Below are positions 55,047 to 64,000 of a stretch of DNA of 64,000 nucleotides, piece after piece. The notes beneath the pieces were generated by a model. That model had not been told where the DNA came from. It worked only from the letters and a program-made list of their open reading frames with translations, and did no database searches. The DNA comes from Microvirga zambiensis WSM3693 (GTDB lineage: Bacteria > Pseudomonadota > Alphaproteobacteria > Rhizobiales > Beijerinckiaceae): the NCBI RefSeq assembly GCF_016735695.1, contig NZ_JAERQD010000010.1, positions 62,001-126,000 on the forward strand, in the 5' to 3' direction. Both the position numbers and the translations under genes were made by a program. Position 1 is the stretch's first letter. The number at the start of each line of letters is the position of its first letter.

Positions 55047-56054
55047 TCAAGCCATCGTCGCCAGGGAGGCCTTTGTTATTTCATGGCGAAGCGGCTCGCC
55101 GGAGAGCAGCCTGCAGACCTCATCGACAGCAGATGTACCTTGTCGCAGGTAGGTTTCATAGCTGTGTCCCGCGGCGTGAGGCGCGAGGATAGCGTTTGGC
55201 AGCGTACGCAGCGGGCTGTCCTCCGGCAACGGCTCCTTCTCATAAACATCGAGCACTGCCGTAAACCGCCCCTTGCGCAGTTCTGCGATGAGAGCTTGTT
55301 CGTCGACTATCGCCCCCCGTGCAGTGTTGATGAATAGGGCGCCGTTCTTAAGGAGCGTGAGCTGCGCCGAACCGATCATGTGCCGGGTCTCCGGCAACGA
55401 TGGGACGTGCAGAGACACGATGTCGCTCCGTTGCAGGACCTGATCCAGGTCAAATATTTCCACGTCCATGGCTTGAGCTTGGGCCTCGGAAAAGTAAGGA
55501 TCGTAGACCAGAACCCGAGCGTTGAAGGCACGGAACAAGCGCATCATCATCCGCCCGATGTAGCCGGCGCCCACGAGACCAACCGTCTGCTCGCCGAGAA
55601 GCCGCCCGAGAAAGCGTGTCCGCAAATCGAACCAAGGTTCGTTGTCACGCATGCCTTTTGCGAGCTCTGAAGGGTGACGGAGGAATGCAAGAACCTGCGC
55701 GATCACAAATTCGGAGACGGCTTCTCCGATATGAATTGCTGCATGCGTTACCTGCAAACGCCTCTCGCTGATGGCTGGGAAAGGAATAAGATGACGGATG
55801 CTGCCAGCAGCATGAGCGACCAGCTTCAACGAACTCGCCCGTTCCAGCAGCGCTTCGTCCAGAGGCGGGGTTCCCCAGCCTGTTATGGCTGCAACGGCGC
55901 CGTCAAGCAGGCGTGGAAGATTCTCGGGCGTCAGTTCCCCGTCTGAGGGGGCACGAACGTTTGCCACTTCCGCGAGGCGGTCTTCAGCGGATTTGGGGAT
56001 GAGTTTGGCACGCATGTCAGGTGTCAGCAGGATCACGACCGTAGGTTTGCTCAT
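55047..56054 (-). CDS. D-isomer-specific 2-hydroxyacid dehydrogenase
   Basis: A 335-residue NAD-dependent dehydrogenase. The Rossmann motif GAGYIGRMM (near residue 160), the INTARGAIVDEQAL stretch and the catalytic His in APHAAGHSYE are present. It belongs to the phosphoglycerate/glyoxylate reductase group. In a LacI-controlled unit with two SDRs it probably reduces or oxidises a sugar-derived 2-keto/2-hydroxy acid. Confidence 0.87.
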   Translation of the reverse strand: MSKPTVVILLTPDMRAKLIPKSAEDRLAEVANVRAPSDGELTPENLPRLLDGAVAAITGWGTPPLDEALLERASSLKLVAHAAGSIRHLIPFPAISERRLQVTHAAIHIGEAVSEFVIAQVLAFLRHPSELAKGMRDNEPWFDLRTRFLGRLLGEQTVGLVGAGYIGRMMMRLFRAFNARVLVYDPYFSEAQAQAMDVEIFDLDQVLQRSDIVSLHVPSLPETRHMIGSAQLTLLKNGALFINTARGAIVDEQALIAELRKGRFTAVLDVYEKEPLPEDSPLRTLPNAILAPHAAGHSYETYLRQGTSAVDEVCRLLSGEPLRHEITKASLATMA

Positions 56055-56128
56055 GGATGCTTCCTCAAACTGTTCTTACGCTGAAACTCCGGACTACGTC
56101 CGTGTCCGCCGTGTATTTCCGCGCCTGC

Positions 56129-56881
56129 CTAGAAACCAGTTCCACCATTGATTTGAATGATTTCGCCGGTCACGAATGCAGCCTGATCCGACGCTAGGTA
56201 GAGCACGGATCCGGCGACATCTTGCGGCGTTCCTTCGCGTCTCAGGGGGGTTCGTGCGACCGTGTCCGCTCTGCCCTGCGTGGTGCTGAACGTATCGTGG
56301 AAACGTGTGCCGATGAGGCCGGGCGCAACACCGTTGACGCGAATGCCGAGTGGTCCGACCTCCTTTGCGAGCGATCGGACCAGTGTTGCAACCGCGCCCT
56401 TGGTCGCGGCATAATGCGACGCACCATGGCCGCCCCCATCAAAGCCTGCAAGAGACGACATGAGCACGATAGAACCGGACTTTCGGGGCTCCATGGAACG
56501 AAGGACGGACTGGACAACCAAGAAAGTGCTGAGGAGATTTAAGGAAATCGCCTCCTGCCAAAGCTCCAATGTGGAATCGACGCAGCGGCTCCTTTTCAAC
56601 AGGCCGCCGGTATTGGCAAATAAGACATCGATCGGGCCAAAATGCTGCTCGGTATGCCGGACCACTTCAGTGACTTCGTCCGGCTTCGTCATATCCGCCT
56701 TGAGCCCGAGCACCTGCTTGCCTTGCGAGGTGTACTCCTTCTCGATGCCTGCGGCTTCCTCGGCACTGGTCATGTAGGTGAATGCTACCTTCGCGCCGGC
56801 ATCAGCAAACGCGCGGGTCGTCGCTGCACCAATGCCTGAAGCTCCTCCGGCTATGAGTACCACCTTCCCCGAGAAGTCCAT
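56129..56881 (-). CDS. SDR family oxidoreductase
   Basis: A 250-residue classical SDR with AGGASGIGAAT at the N-terminus and catalytic HYAATKG. The usual NNAG is replaced by ANTGG. The middle gene of the lacI-SDR-SDR-dehydrogenase unit, 39 bases after the previous one. Probably a sugar or polyol dehydrogenase. Confidence 0.85.
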   Translation of the reverse strand: MDFSGKVVLIAGGASGIGAATTRAFADAGAKVAFTYMTSAEEAAGIEKEYTSQGKQVLGLKADMTKPDEVTEVVRHTEQHFGPIDVLFANTGGLLKRSRCVDSTLELWQEAISLNLLSTFLVVQSVLRSMEPRKSGSIVLMSSLAGFDGGGHGASHYAATKGAVATLVRSLAKEVGPLGIRVNGVAPGLIGTRFHDTFSTTQGRADTVARTPLRREGTPQDVAGSVLYLASDQAAFVTGEIIQINGGTGF

Positions 56882-56920
56882 TTTTGCGTCCTTTTTATTA
56901 AGGGCGATAAGCTTCTGCGC

Positions 56921-57649
56921 TTACCGCCGACTGGGTTGGATCATGAGTTCCGAAACATGGGCACGCTCCGGCAGGTGCATGACGAACAGGCACGCCTCCG
57001 CGATGTCTTCCGGCTGCAGTGCAGCACTGCGAGCCTCAGCACTGACCGGAAATGGCCTGCGATCAAGCAAGGGGGTGTTCGTCATGCCCGGCAGAATGGC
57101 AGTCGCGCGAATACCGTTTGCCCATTCTTCCTCCATGATCGCATGGGTCAACGCCAACACTCCTGCCTTGGAGGCTTGATAGGCTGCCCCCGAGCGATCC
57201 GGTTTTCGGGCCGCTGTCGAAGAAATGTTGATGATGAGCCCGGCTCCCCTCGAGCGCATTGGCAGCACGAGCAGCTTGCACAGGTTGAAGGCCGCCACCA
57301 GATTGGCGTCGATGATTGAGGACCAGGAGTCCGATGTCAGTTGATCGAATGCGCGTTCAGTAAGATTGTTGCCAACCGAATTGATCAATACATCAACTGC
57401 GCTTAGATCAATGTCCGAAAATGCCCCGGCGATGGCGGGTGCGCTTGTTGCGTCGGCGACGACAGTTTCAATCCGAACTGTCTCGGCTTGATCTCTCGCA
57501 GATGTCGCTGTCTCAAGAAGTCGAGCTTGATTGCGACCGAGCAGGATGAGATTGGCCCCTGCCTGCGCGGCAGCCAGGGCAGTCGCCCGTCCCATGCCGC
57601 TGCTCGCGCCGGCGATGAGGATTGTCTGCCCGGTTAGATCCCGACCCAT
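56921..57649 (-). CDS. SDR family oxidoreductase
   Basis: A 242-residue classical SDR with AGASSGMGRAT, NSVGN and catalytic YQASK. Start placed at ATG 57649, seven bases after AGGGA; a TTG directly before it is possible. It begins 15 bases after the lacI stop, so the two are co-transcribed. Likely a second oxidoreductase for the imported sugar. Confidence 0.85.
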   Translation of the reverse strand: MGRDLTGQTILIAGASSGMGRATALAAAQAGANLILLGRNQARLLETATSARDQAETVRIETVVADATSAPAIAGAFSDIDLSAVDVLINSVGNNLTERAFDQLTSDSWSSIIDANLVAAFNLCKLLVLPMRSRGAGLIINISSTAARKPDRSGAAYQASKAGVLALTHAIMEEEWANGIRATAILPGMTNTPLLDRRPFPVSAEARSAALQPEDIAEACLFVMHLPERAHVSELMIQPSRR

Positions 57650-57664
57650 CAATCGTTCCCTGGT

Positions 57665-58723
57665 TCATGCGTTCTGGAGTTCTCGTACGGCATTCGTCGA
57701 CCCCCGCACGATCAGCTGCGGCGTAACATTGATGAAGGAGGGATCCTCGGCATTCCCAGATTCCTCGATTTCGGCGATGAGCATGCGCACGATCATCTCA
57801 GCCATGGCTGGAACGGGCTGACGGATCGTGGTCAATGCAGGTTGAGCGATTTCGGCGAGGATGATGTCATCGAATCCGACGATCGAGATGTCCCCTGGGA
57901 TGTGGAATCCGAGATCGCGCGCGCCCGCATAGGCACCAAGCGCATACATGTCATTGATCGCGACGATTCCCGTCGGCGGATCGTCGCGACTCAATAATTC
58001 GCGAATGCCGATCCGCCCGAGCTCCGCCCCTTCAAGATCGCCGAATCCAACGACGTCACCACCCTGCCAGACCATGTCATCGGGCAGTTGCAGCCCGGCC
58101 CGCGCCATCGCCATCTTGACACCGTTCCTGCGACCGATGCGGCTTTTCGTCTTGATTGGTCCGGAAACCATCGCGATGCGCTTGTGCCCGAGCCCGATCA
58201 GGTGCTGGGCGGCAAGCATGCCGCCTAACTCCTGATCAACGCTCACGCCGCAGGTGATTACATCCTTGGCCTGATCGACGCGTTGATCGAAGGCCGCGAC
58301 CTTCAAGCCGCGAGCCGTTACGTCGCGTAGATAGTCAAACGACAGGGGCGAGGACCCAAGAATGATGCCTGTTATTCCAGAGCTCAGCATCGCCTCGGCA
58401 TAATGTGTCTCGACGTTGGGATCCCGCTCCGCATTGCAGATCAGGAGATTGTATCCGCGCTGCCTGGCCGCGCGCTCAACGTGGTGGGCAACCAGACCCC
58501 AGAACGGGTTTGCCACGGAGGGGATGATCAGGCCGAGGCTTTGATTCTGACCCAATTTCAATTGCCGGGCGGCAATATTGGGCGTGTATTTGAGCTGCTC
58601 GATAACCTCGAGGACCCGACGTTTGGTTTCGGGACGCATTTTATCATGCCGGCCGTTGATCACATTGGAGACGGTACTGGCCGACACCCCAGCTCTTCTC
58701 GCGACCTCGTGAATACCCGACAT
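57665..58723 (-). CDS. LacI-family transcriptional regulator
   Basis: A 352-residue LacI/GalR regulator. The start is ATG 58723, directly giving the DNA-binding domain IHEVARRAGVSASTVSNVING; 38 codons open upstream are non-coding leader. The ligand-binding domain shows LGLIIPSVANPFW and GLGHKRIAMVSGP. It is divergent from the sugar transporter and leads the minus-strand catabolic genes, so it probably represses both units until the sugar is present. Confidence 0.9.
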   Translation of the reverse strand: MSGIHEVARRAGVSASTVSNVINGRHDKMRPETKRRVLEVIEQLKYTPNIAARQLKLGQNQSLGLIIPSVANPFWGLVAHHVERAARQRGYNLLICNAERDPNVETHYAEAMLSSGITGIILGSSPLSFDYLRDVTARGLKVAAFDQRVDQAKDVITCGVSVDQELGGMLAAQHLIGLGHKRIAMVSGPIKTKSRIGRRNGVKMAMARAGLQLPDDMVWQGGDVVGFGDLEGAELGRIGIRELLSRDDPPTGIVAINDMYALGAYAGARDLGFHIPGDISIVGFDDIILAEIAQPALTTIRQPVPAMAEMIVRMLIAEIEESGNAEDPSFINVTPQLIVRGSTNAVRELQNA

Positions 58724-58781
58724 AGACGCTTCCGTTGGTCCGCCGCAGCCTTTGAGGTGATCTCGCTGCTGCAACGATTTA

Positions 58782-58810
58782 CCAATAGGACTGGGTGGCC
58801 CTTTTGTCAA
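58782..58810 (-). promoter_or_regulatory. possible promoter of the lacI unit
   Basis: On the minus strand TTGACA (58810-58805) is followed after 17 bases by TATTGG (58787-58782), about 60 bases before the lacI start. On the plus strand a TTGACG at 58879 with a poor -10 could serve the transporter. I could not define a LacI palindrome in the 230-bp gap with confidence. Confidence 0.35.
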
Positions 58811-58953
58811 AGGGGAAAAGATCTGGCCTAAGCACAAGAATATCGGGAGAGCTTAGACCGGCAGCCCAATTTTTGTAGTTGACGCGCCCGCTATGGCTTG
58901 TGTTACGTTTCACCAACGAAGCCCGCAAGTGGCTCGCAAATCGGGAGGAAGAG

Positions 58954-60252
58954 ATGTCGATGCAGATGAATCGGCGAGAGGTTCTCCGCCAAGGCTCCGC
59001 CCTGCTGGGCGCTGCAACACTGTCCGGGCTGCCTCTAAGTAAGGCGGCATCACAGTCTAAGGTTCGCGTGCGCTTCGCCGGCTATGTAGAATCTCAGGAG
59101 CAGCTGAAGCAAACGCTTGCCGTTCTGAAATTGTACTCTGAGAAGAATCCGGGCGTGGAGATTATCCCGGAATTCACGAATTTTGGCGCCTTCACCGATA
59201 AAATCGCGACTGAAACTGCGGGCGGGAATGCGCCGGATATGTTCAGCGTCAACGTCGATCTATTGGCCGAGTATGCAAGACGAGGTGTTACAACGCCTCT
59301 TGATGCTTACGTTCCCAACCCGATCAACCTGAGCGATTATCTGCAAAGTGCCGTCAATGCCGCTAAATTTGGCGGCAAGCAGTACGCGATCCCTAACGAC
59401 GCGATCGGCCCTACAATCATCACAAATGCCACCTCCTTCGAGAAAGCCGGGATCAAGGTTCCCGATCAGATGTGGACGTGGGAGGATCTGGCGGAGACCT
59501 CTGCGGCGCTCAGCAAAGCCCTCGGGCCCCGGTTCTGGGGCGTCGAAGATGCCGGCGGCAATTATATTCCGTGCGATATTTTCTTGCGCGGTCGCGGCAA
59601 GTCGATGTTCACGCCGGATCACAAGCTGGGCTTCGCTCTCGAAGACATGGAAGCGTGGTATGCCTATTGGAAGATGATGCGCGATACGAAGGCCACGCCG
59701 CCCGGCGATGTTCAGGCGCTTGCGGGCAACGACGATCCGAGTACGGCCGGGATCGTCGCGGGGCGGGCTGCGATGAACATCACGCTCACTGACAGCTTCG
59801 TCGGCTTCCAGGCCTTGTCGCAGGACAATTTCATTCTCCACTTGATGCCAAACGGCTTCCGCGGGGGAGAGATGAAGCAACGCCATTACTGCTATGCAGG
59901 CAACTCGACCACCGTGTCGGCCAAGTCACCCAATCAGAAGCAGGTCATCGATATCATCCGCTTCATGCATTTCGATCCGGAGGGTGCGAAGACCTATTAC
60001 ACCGATAGCGGCATGATCCCCTGCTCGAAAGCTGGTCGCGACGCACTGGCTGCATCGGGAACGGATGCCGATCGAAAGATCATCGCCTATCTCGATCTGC
60101 TGCAAAAGGACCCGGCGCCTCCTCGATACCCGGGCGTGCCGGGAATGACGGGCATGTTGACGCGTGCCAACGAAGGCGTCGCCTTTGGCAAGCTCACTCC
60201 CAAGCAGGCCGCTCAGCAGTTCATCAATGAGGTGAGCACCAGGCTGAAGTAA
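58954..60252 (+). CDS. sugar ABC transporter binding protein, Tat-exported
   Basis: A 432-residue family-1 (UgpB/MalE type) sugar receptor. Start at ATG 58954 after GGGAGGA. The leader MNRREVLRQGSALLGAA has the twin-arginine pattern, so export folded through Tat is likely, which is unusual for this family. Conserved patterns include DMFSVNVDLLAEYARRG and the late GRAAMNITLTDS region. It is followed by two permease genes and a sugar isomerase. Confidence 0.88.
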   Translation: MSMQMNRREVLRQGSALLGAATLSGLPLSKAASQSKVRVRFAGYVESQEQLKQTLAVLKLYSEKNPGVEIIPEFTNFGAFTDKIATETAGGNAPDMFSVNVDLLAEYARRGVTTPLDAYVPNPINLSDYLQSAVNAAKFGGKQYAIPNDAIGPTIITNATSFEKAGIKVPDQMWTWEDLAETSAALSKALGPRFWGVEDAGGNYIPCDIFLRGRGKSMFTPDHKLGFALEDMEAWYAYWKMMRDTKATPPGDVQALAGNDDPSTAGIVAGRAAMNITLTDSFVGFQALSQDNFILHLMPNGFRGGEMKQRHYCYAGNSTTVSAKSPNQKQVIDIIRFMHFDPEGAKTYYTDSGMIPCSKAGRDALAASGTDADRKIIAYLDLLQKDPAPPRYPGVPGMTGMLTRANEGVAFGKLTPKQAAQQFINEVSTRLK

Positions 60253-60338
60253 ATCCTGAGCGGGTGGCTTTCGATAAGGGCGCGCGACGTGGGCATACCG
60301 GCGCCGCGCTCCAACGTGATCTCAGTGGAAGGCACGTC

Positions 60339-61307
60339 ATGAGCACGACCCTGTCCGAGGCTGCGTCGCTTGAATCGGACACTTCATTCAAGGCCCGCTC
60401 ACGGCGTCGGAAGGCGGTGGGAATCAATGCGCGCCAAAACGGTGCGGCCTTTCTATTCCTGTCTCCTTGGCTGATTGGCCTTCTGTGCCTTACGCTTGGT
60501 CCGATACTTGCGTCGTTCTATCTGTCGCTGACCAGATACGACATGTTCACCCCGCCTCAGTGGATCGGGGTGAGCAATTACGTGAAGATGTTTGCAGAGG
60601 ATGCCCGTTACTATCAGGCTCTGCGCGTCACATTCACTTACGTGTTCCTTTCAGTCCCGTTGAAACTGGCTTTTGCGCTGGGCGTCGCAATGCTGCTCAA
60701 CCGTGGCCTGAAGGGTCTCGGCTTCTACCGTTCGATTTACTACCTGCCGTCGCTTCTCGGCGGCAGTGTCGCTGTCGCCATCATGTGGCGACAGGTGTTC
60801 GCATATGACGGCATCATCAATCAGATCCTTCTAAAGTTCGGGATCGATGGGCCGAGTTGGATCACAAGCACGGATTACGCACTCTACACTCTGGTTGCGC
60901 TCGCCGTGTGGCAGTTCGGATCCCCGATGGTTATCTTTCTCGCCGGCCTCAAGCAGATTCCGCAGGAAATCTACGACGCTGCCGAAGTCGACGGTGCTGG
61001 GCCGGTGCGCAAATTCATCAGTGTTACCTTGCCGCTTTTGACGCCGATCATATTCTTCAATTTCGTGATGCAGATCATCGGCGCATTCCAGGCGTTCACG
61101 CCGGCCTATATTATCAGCAACGGAAAGGGCGGGCCCGCGGACGCGACGCTATTCTATACGCTCTACCTCTACGAGCAGGCGTTCACCAATTTCCAAATGG
61201 GCTATGCCTCCGCCATGGCTTGGGTTCTCGTCGCCATCATCGGTCTGGCCACGGTCCTGTCCTTCCAGTCCGCCCGGTACTGGGTCCATTATGGTGACGA
61301 GCGTTAA
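60339..61307 (+). CDS. sugar ABC transporter permease (MalF/UgpA type)
   Basis: A 322-residue permease with a cytoplasmic N-terminal tail (about 1-35) and six hydrophobic segments. The EAA loop reads YDAAEVDGAGPVRKFISVTLP. Start at ATG 60339; the upstream open codons lack a ribosome site. Partner of the next gene. Confidence 0.9.
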   Translation: MSTTLSEAASLESDTSFKARSRRRKAVGINARQNGAAFLFLSPWLIGLLCLTLGPILASFYLSLTRYDMFTPPQWIGVSNYVKMFAEDARYYQALRVTFTYVFLSVPLKLAFALGVAMLLNRGLKGLGFYRSIYYLPSLLGGSVAVAIMWRQVFAYDGIINQILLKFGIDGPSWITSTDYALYTLVALAVWQFGSPMVIFLAGLKQIPQEIYDAAEVDGAGPVRKFISVTLPLLTPIIFFNFVMQIIGAFQAFTPAYIISNGKGGPADATLFYTLYLYEQAFTNFQMGYASAMAWVLVAIIGLATVLSFQSARYWVHYGDER

Positions 61308-61317
61308 GGGTGCTGCC

Positions 61318-62190
61318 ATGACCACAGCTTCGATGCCGACACAGGGAACCAGAAATTGGAGAATCCGTTGGCGCAGTATCGTCGTGCATGGCTGTCTGAT
61401 CCTTGGCGCATTCGTGATGATCTACCCGCTGCTCTGGCTGGCGAGCAGCTCCTTGAAGCCAGCGAACCTGATTTTCTCTGATCTCAGCCTTTGGCCTGCC
61501 AAGTTCCGCCTGCAAAACTATGTCGATGGTTGGCGTGGCGCGGCGATGCCGTTTTCCGCTTTCTTTTTGAATTCCTTCATCATCGCCGGCCTGGCAGTCG
61601 TCGGCAACGTGCTCGCCTGCAGCATGGTTGCCTATGCCTTTGCCAGGCTGAACTTTGTTTTCAAGAAAACGCTGTTTGGGGTGATGATGCTCACCATCAT
61701 GCTGCCGCTGCATGCGACATTGATCCCCCAATATGCGCTCTTTTACAATCTTGGCTGGGTGAACACCTTCTTGCCGTTGATCGTGCCCAAATTCCTCGCG
61801 GTCGACGCTTTCTTCATCTTTCTGATGATCCAATTCATCCGCGGGATCCCTCGCGAACTGGATGAGGCGGCAACCATCGACGGCGCCGGACCATTTCGCA
61901 TCTACTGGTCGGTCATCCTCCCACTCTTGACGCCGGCGCTGGTGACCACAGCGGTGTTTTCCTTCATCTGGACCTATGAGGACTTCCTGTCTCCGTTGGT
62001 TTATCTTACTTCGATGGATCTCTATACGGTGCCGCAGGGCCTGAGCCTCCTCATGTCATCGAAGGGCGCCTCGTCGTGGGGGCCCTTGCTGGCCATGTCG
62101 CTCCTCTCGCTCGTACCGTTGTTCGTTGTGTTCTTCGTCTTCCAGCGCCGCCTGATCGAAGGCATCGCGGCCTCGGGCCTTAAAGGATGA
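61318..62190 (+). CDS. sugar ABC transporter permease (MalG/UgpE type)
   Basis: A 290-residue permease, ATG 61318, with six membrane segments and EAA loop LDEAATIDGAGPFRIYWSVILP. It ends 94 bases before the isomerase gene. No MsmK/UgpC-type ATPase gene lies in this cluster within the window. Confidence 0.9.
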   Translation: MTTASMPTQGTRNWRIRWRSIVVHGCLILGAFVMIYPLLWLASSSLKPANLIFSDLSLWPAKFRLQNYVDGWRGAAMPFSAFFLNSFIIAGLAVVGNVLACSMVAYAFARLNFVFKKTLFGVMMLTIMLPLHATLIPQYALFYNLGWVNTFLPLIVPKFLAVDAFFIFLMIQFIRGIPRELDEAATIDGAGPFRIYWSVILPLLTPALVTTAVFSFIWTYEDFLSPLVYLTSMDLYTVPQGLSLLMSSKGASSWGPLLAMSLLSLVPLFVVFFVFQRRLIEGIAASGLKG

Positions 62191-62284
62191 GAGCAGCATC
62201 AATGACCAGGAACTAGGCTCTTTCCGCCGTCACCGAATGGCGGGAGGCGCTTCATCAAAACCGCAGCATGTGAAGCCCCATTCA

Positions 62285-63100
62285 ATGTCAAAGACTCTGA
62301 TCTCCGTATTCACAAAGCCCTGGACCGAGCCTTTGCCGATCATGGCCGACAAAATAGCGGCCCTGGGTCTGGACGGCATCGAACTTCCCGTGCGCCCCGG
62401 CTATCAGGTGACGCCAGAGAATGCGGCTGCCGGCTTGAAGGAGGCAACGCGCGTGCTCGGCGCAAGTGGCCTGAGAATAACGAGCATTGCGAGCACGGCG
62501 GATGAAGCGATTATCGCTGCCTGCGGCGAGAGTGGCATACCGCTTATCCGGATCATGGCACCGATCGATCTCAGCATCGGGTATGTTCAATCGATCGAGA
62601 ACTATCGTCGGCAGTTCGACGCATTGCTCCCTGCGTTGAGTCGGCATGGCGTCGCTATCGGCGTCCAGAACCATTATGGCTACTTTGTCGGAAGCGCTGT
62701 CGGACTGCTCCACCTGATCGAAATGTATGACCCACGCCATATCTCTGCGGTGCTCGATATGGCCCATTGCGCGGTCGACGGCGAGCCTACGGCAATGGCG
62801 GTGGACATCCTCAAAGGGAAGATCCATCATCAGGCCAACTTTAAGAGCGCCTATCACTCCCGCGTCAACGGACCGGAGGACGAGGCGGTATTCAAGGTCA
62901 AGTGGACCACACATCAGCACGGCGGATATTCTTGGCGCGAGTTTGCCGATTGTCTGAAGAAAGTTGGTTTCGCCGGCACCTTGTGCCTTCCTGCCGAGTA
63001 CAGCGACCCAATGGGAAAGTCGCAACGCATGGGGGACGATGTCATTCCCTACCTGAAGCAAGATTTGGCTTATCTCAGAACGCTTGTCGAAGCCTGGTGA
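62285..63100 (+). CDS. sugar phosphate isomerase/epimerase (AP-endonuclease-2 fold)
   Basis: A 271-residue TIM-barrel protein of the xylose-isomerase-like family. Metal-ligand candidates appear in GVQNHYGY, VLDMAHCAVDG, HHQANFK and CLPAEYS. Start at ATG 62285; the ribosome site is weak. It probably isomerises or epimerises the sugar brought in by the transporter before the SDR and hydroxyacid dehydrogenase steps. Confidence 0.82.
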   Translation: MSKTLISVFTKPWTEPLPIMADKIAALGLDGIELPVRPGYQVTPENAAAGLKEATRVLGASGLRITSIASTADEAIIAACGESGIPLIRIMAPIDLSIGYVQSIENYRRQFDALLPALSRHGVAIGVQNHYGYFVGSAVGLLHLIEMYDPRHISAVLDMAHCAVDGEPTAMAVDILKGKIHHQANFKSAYHSRVNGPEDEAVFKVKWTTHQHGGYSWREFADCLKKVGFAGTLCLPAEYSDPMGKSQRMGDDVIPYLKQDLAYLRTLVEAW

Positions 63101-63236
63101 GGCTTGATGGATCCATCGACTCGTTGATGATGCCGATTTCACTCATCAGGAGCAGACGGGTGAACGGGATCCGGTTGCGCTCCCAGCCGACAGGCGGCGC
63201 GCTAAGAGACTGATCCGAAAGGACTGCCCCGTCCGT

Positions 63237-63267
63237 TCTCGGGATGCGCCGTTATGGGCATCCGAGA
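63237..63267 (+). terminator. hairpin after the sugar operon
   Basis: CTCGGGATGC and GCATCCGAG pair with one bulged G around a ten-base loop, about 140 bases after the isomerase stop. It is a likely terminator for the transporter unit. The rest of 63101-63371 shows no gene. Confidence 0.4.
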
Positions 63268-63371
63268 GCGGCCCTGCCTGTAAGATGGTTCACCCTGACG
63301 CCAATTGCGCTAATGTCTCGTCGGTTAATATCGAGCTGTACGACTTCGAGAAGGCGCATGGGGTAGAGGCG

Positions 63372-64000
63372 ATGGAGATCTCAGGGCAGGAAGCCGAAGC
63401 CGGCCGGCAGGGCCAGTCCGAGGCCCATCAGCCACTTTATCTTGCCGTATATGGCTCTCTTCGGGACGAGATTCAGGCCGGCAAGTGGAGGGTCGGTGCG
63501 TCGCTGCCGTCGGAAGCGGTTCTGTCCGGCCGGTTCCAAGTCAGCCGCATCACCACGCGCCATGCGCTCAGGCTCCTTGAGGCGGATGGCTACATCAGGA
63601 AGGCGCAATCCAGGCGTCCCGTCGTCACGGCAGTGGCTCCGCCTCGCCGGGAAGGCTGGTTCATGGAATCCCTGGCCGACATCGTCGCGATGGTCGGCGA
63701 TGCACGTCTCGACATTGGGAGCTGGAGACAGGAGCGCTCCGCTTCGGACGCGAGGGACTTCGAATTACCGCTCGCGACGCGACTCCACTGTTTACGCGGA
63801 ATCCTTTCGCGCAATGGACGCCCCTATGCCCGATCGATCATCTATTTCCCCCCTGAGATCGGGGCACGGCTGTCCCGCCGGGCGTTCGACGACGCAGTGG
63901 TCTTCCGCGTGCTCCAGCGGGAACTCGGCGTCCACATCGAGGACGTCCGGATGACCGTTTGGGCGGAACTCGCGTCCGAGGAGGATGCACGCGATCTCCG
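63372..64000 (+). CDS. GntR-family regulator, UTRA type (runs off the right edge)
   Basis: An open frame from ATG 63372 to the end of the window (209 codons, incomplete). After a polar N-terminus the GntR winged helix is clear: LYLAVYGSLRDEIQAGKW, LPSEAVLSGRFQVSR and the TTRHALRLLEADGYI helix. A UTRA-like effector domain begins near residue 110 with LHCLRGILSRNGRPYA and the SIIYFPPEIG stretch. GTAGAGG is a modest ribosome site. It begins a new unit after the hairpin at 63237. Confidence 0.85.
   Translation, partial: MEISGQEAEAGRQGQSEAHQPLYLAVYGSLRDEIQAGKWRVGASLPSEAVLSGRFQVSRITTRHALRLLEADGYIRKAQSRRPVVTAVAPPRREGWFMESLADIVAMVGDARLDIGSWRQERSASDARDFELPLATRLHCLRGILSRNGRPYARSIIYFPPEIGARLSRRAFDDAVVFRVLQRELGVHIEDVRMTVWAELASEEDARDL

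Noticed and set aside
58782..58787. TATTGG before lacI as a member of the catabolic regulon
   Set aside because: The 13/21-bp spaced TATA boxes are missing; instead a TTGACA lies 17 bp upstream, fitting an ordinary promoter.
58724..58837. 38-codon N-terminal extension of the LacI regulator
   Set aside because: LacI proteins begin directly with the HTH; ATG 58723 gives exactly that, and the extension overlaps the likely promoter.

Overview
The window is high-GC, gene-dense bacterial DNA. It looks like an alphaproteobacterium of the Hyphomicrobiales (rhizobial) type. The reasons are the GGGAGG-type ribosome binding sites, ATGA start/stop overlaps, many stand-alone and clustered ABC solute-binding proteins, an AapJ-like amino-acid binder and small envelope proteins of a rhizobial style. 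This is inferred from style and content, not from a marker gene. I found no rRNA, tRNA, CRISPR array, insertion sequence or phage gene.

Region 1 (about 250-43270) is one large catabolic locus for an unidentified carboxylic acid. It encodes four paralogous family-5 (peptide/nickel type) solute-binding proteins but one transporter core (19063-22865). It also encodes a biotin importer (BioY), two complete biotin-dependent acyl-CoA carboxylases (a three-gene set at 4044-7239 and a single-chain 1123-residue enzyme at 31259-34630), two family III CoA-transferases, three AMP-forming acyl-CoA ligases and three acyl-CoA dehydrogenases. The rest comprises two MaoC-type hydratases, a crotonase, three SDR dehydrogenases, a nitronate-monooxygenase-like flavoprotein, a thiolase-fold/DUF35 pair, a CitE-type lyase, an MmgE/PrpD protein, a SnoaL-like protein, a metallo-hydrolase and a LysR regulator. 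No oxygenase is present, so the substrate is probably taken up as an acid, activated with CoA, and degraded by beta-oxidation with one or two biotin-dependent carboxylations. The distal part (38042-43272) looks like a C5-dicarboxyl-CoA module (hydratase plus citramalyl-CoA-lyase-like CitE).

A recurring non-coding signal links the units of region 1: a 17-bp dyad YATA-N9-TATA (a LysR-type T-N11-A core), followed after fixed spacing by a TATTGG box. It lies before the first binding-protein operon, the second CoA-transferase operon and two further binding-protein genes; a variant lies in the divergent promoter of the fused carboxylase. I read it as the operator/promoter of a locus-specific regulon, probably of the LysR protein at 27006-28004.

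Region 2 (43400-50250) has a small unknown ORF, a Bcr/CflA-type efflux protein and a minus-strand unit of aconitase, TctC-type binding protein, GntR regulator with apparently two winged helices, and YciA-type thioesterase. An AT-rich repeat upstream of aconitase is a likely operator. Region 3 (50960-55021) holds a lipoprotein, an L,D-transpeptidase, an orphan amino-acid binding protein, an AraC regulator and a small envelope protein. Region 4 (55047-64000) is a sugar or sugar-acid locus: LacI regulator, two SDRs and a D-2-hydroxyacid dehydrogenase on the minus strand, facing a Tat-exported sugar binding protein, two permeases (no ATPase gene seen) and a sugar isomerase/epimerase. A GntR/UTRA regulator runs off the right edge.
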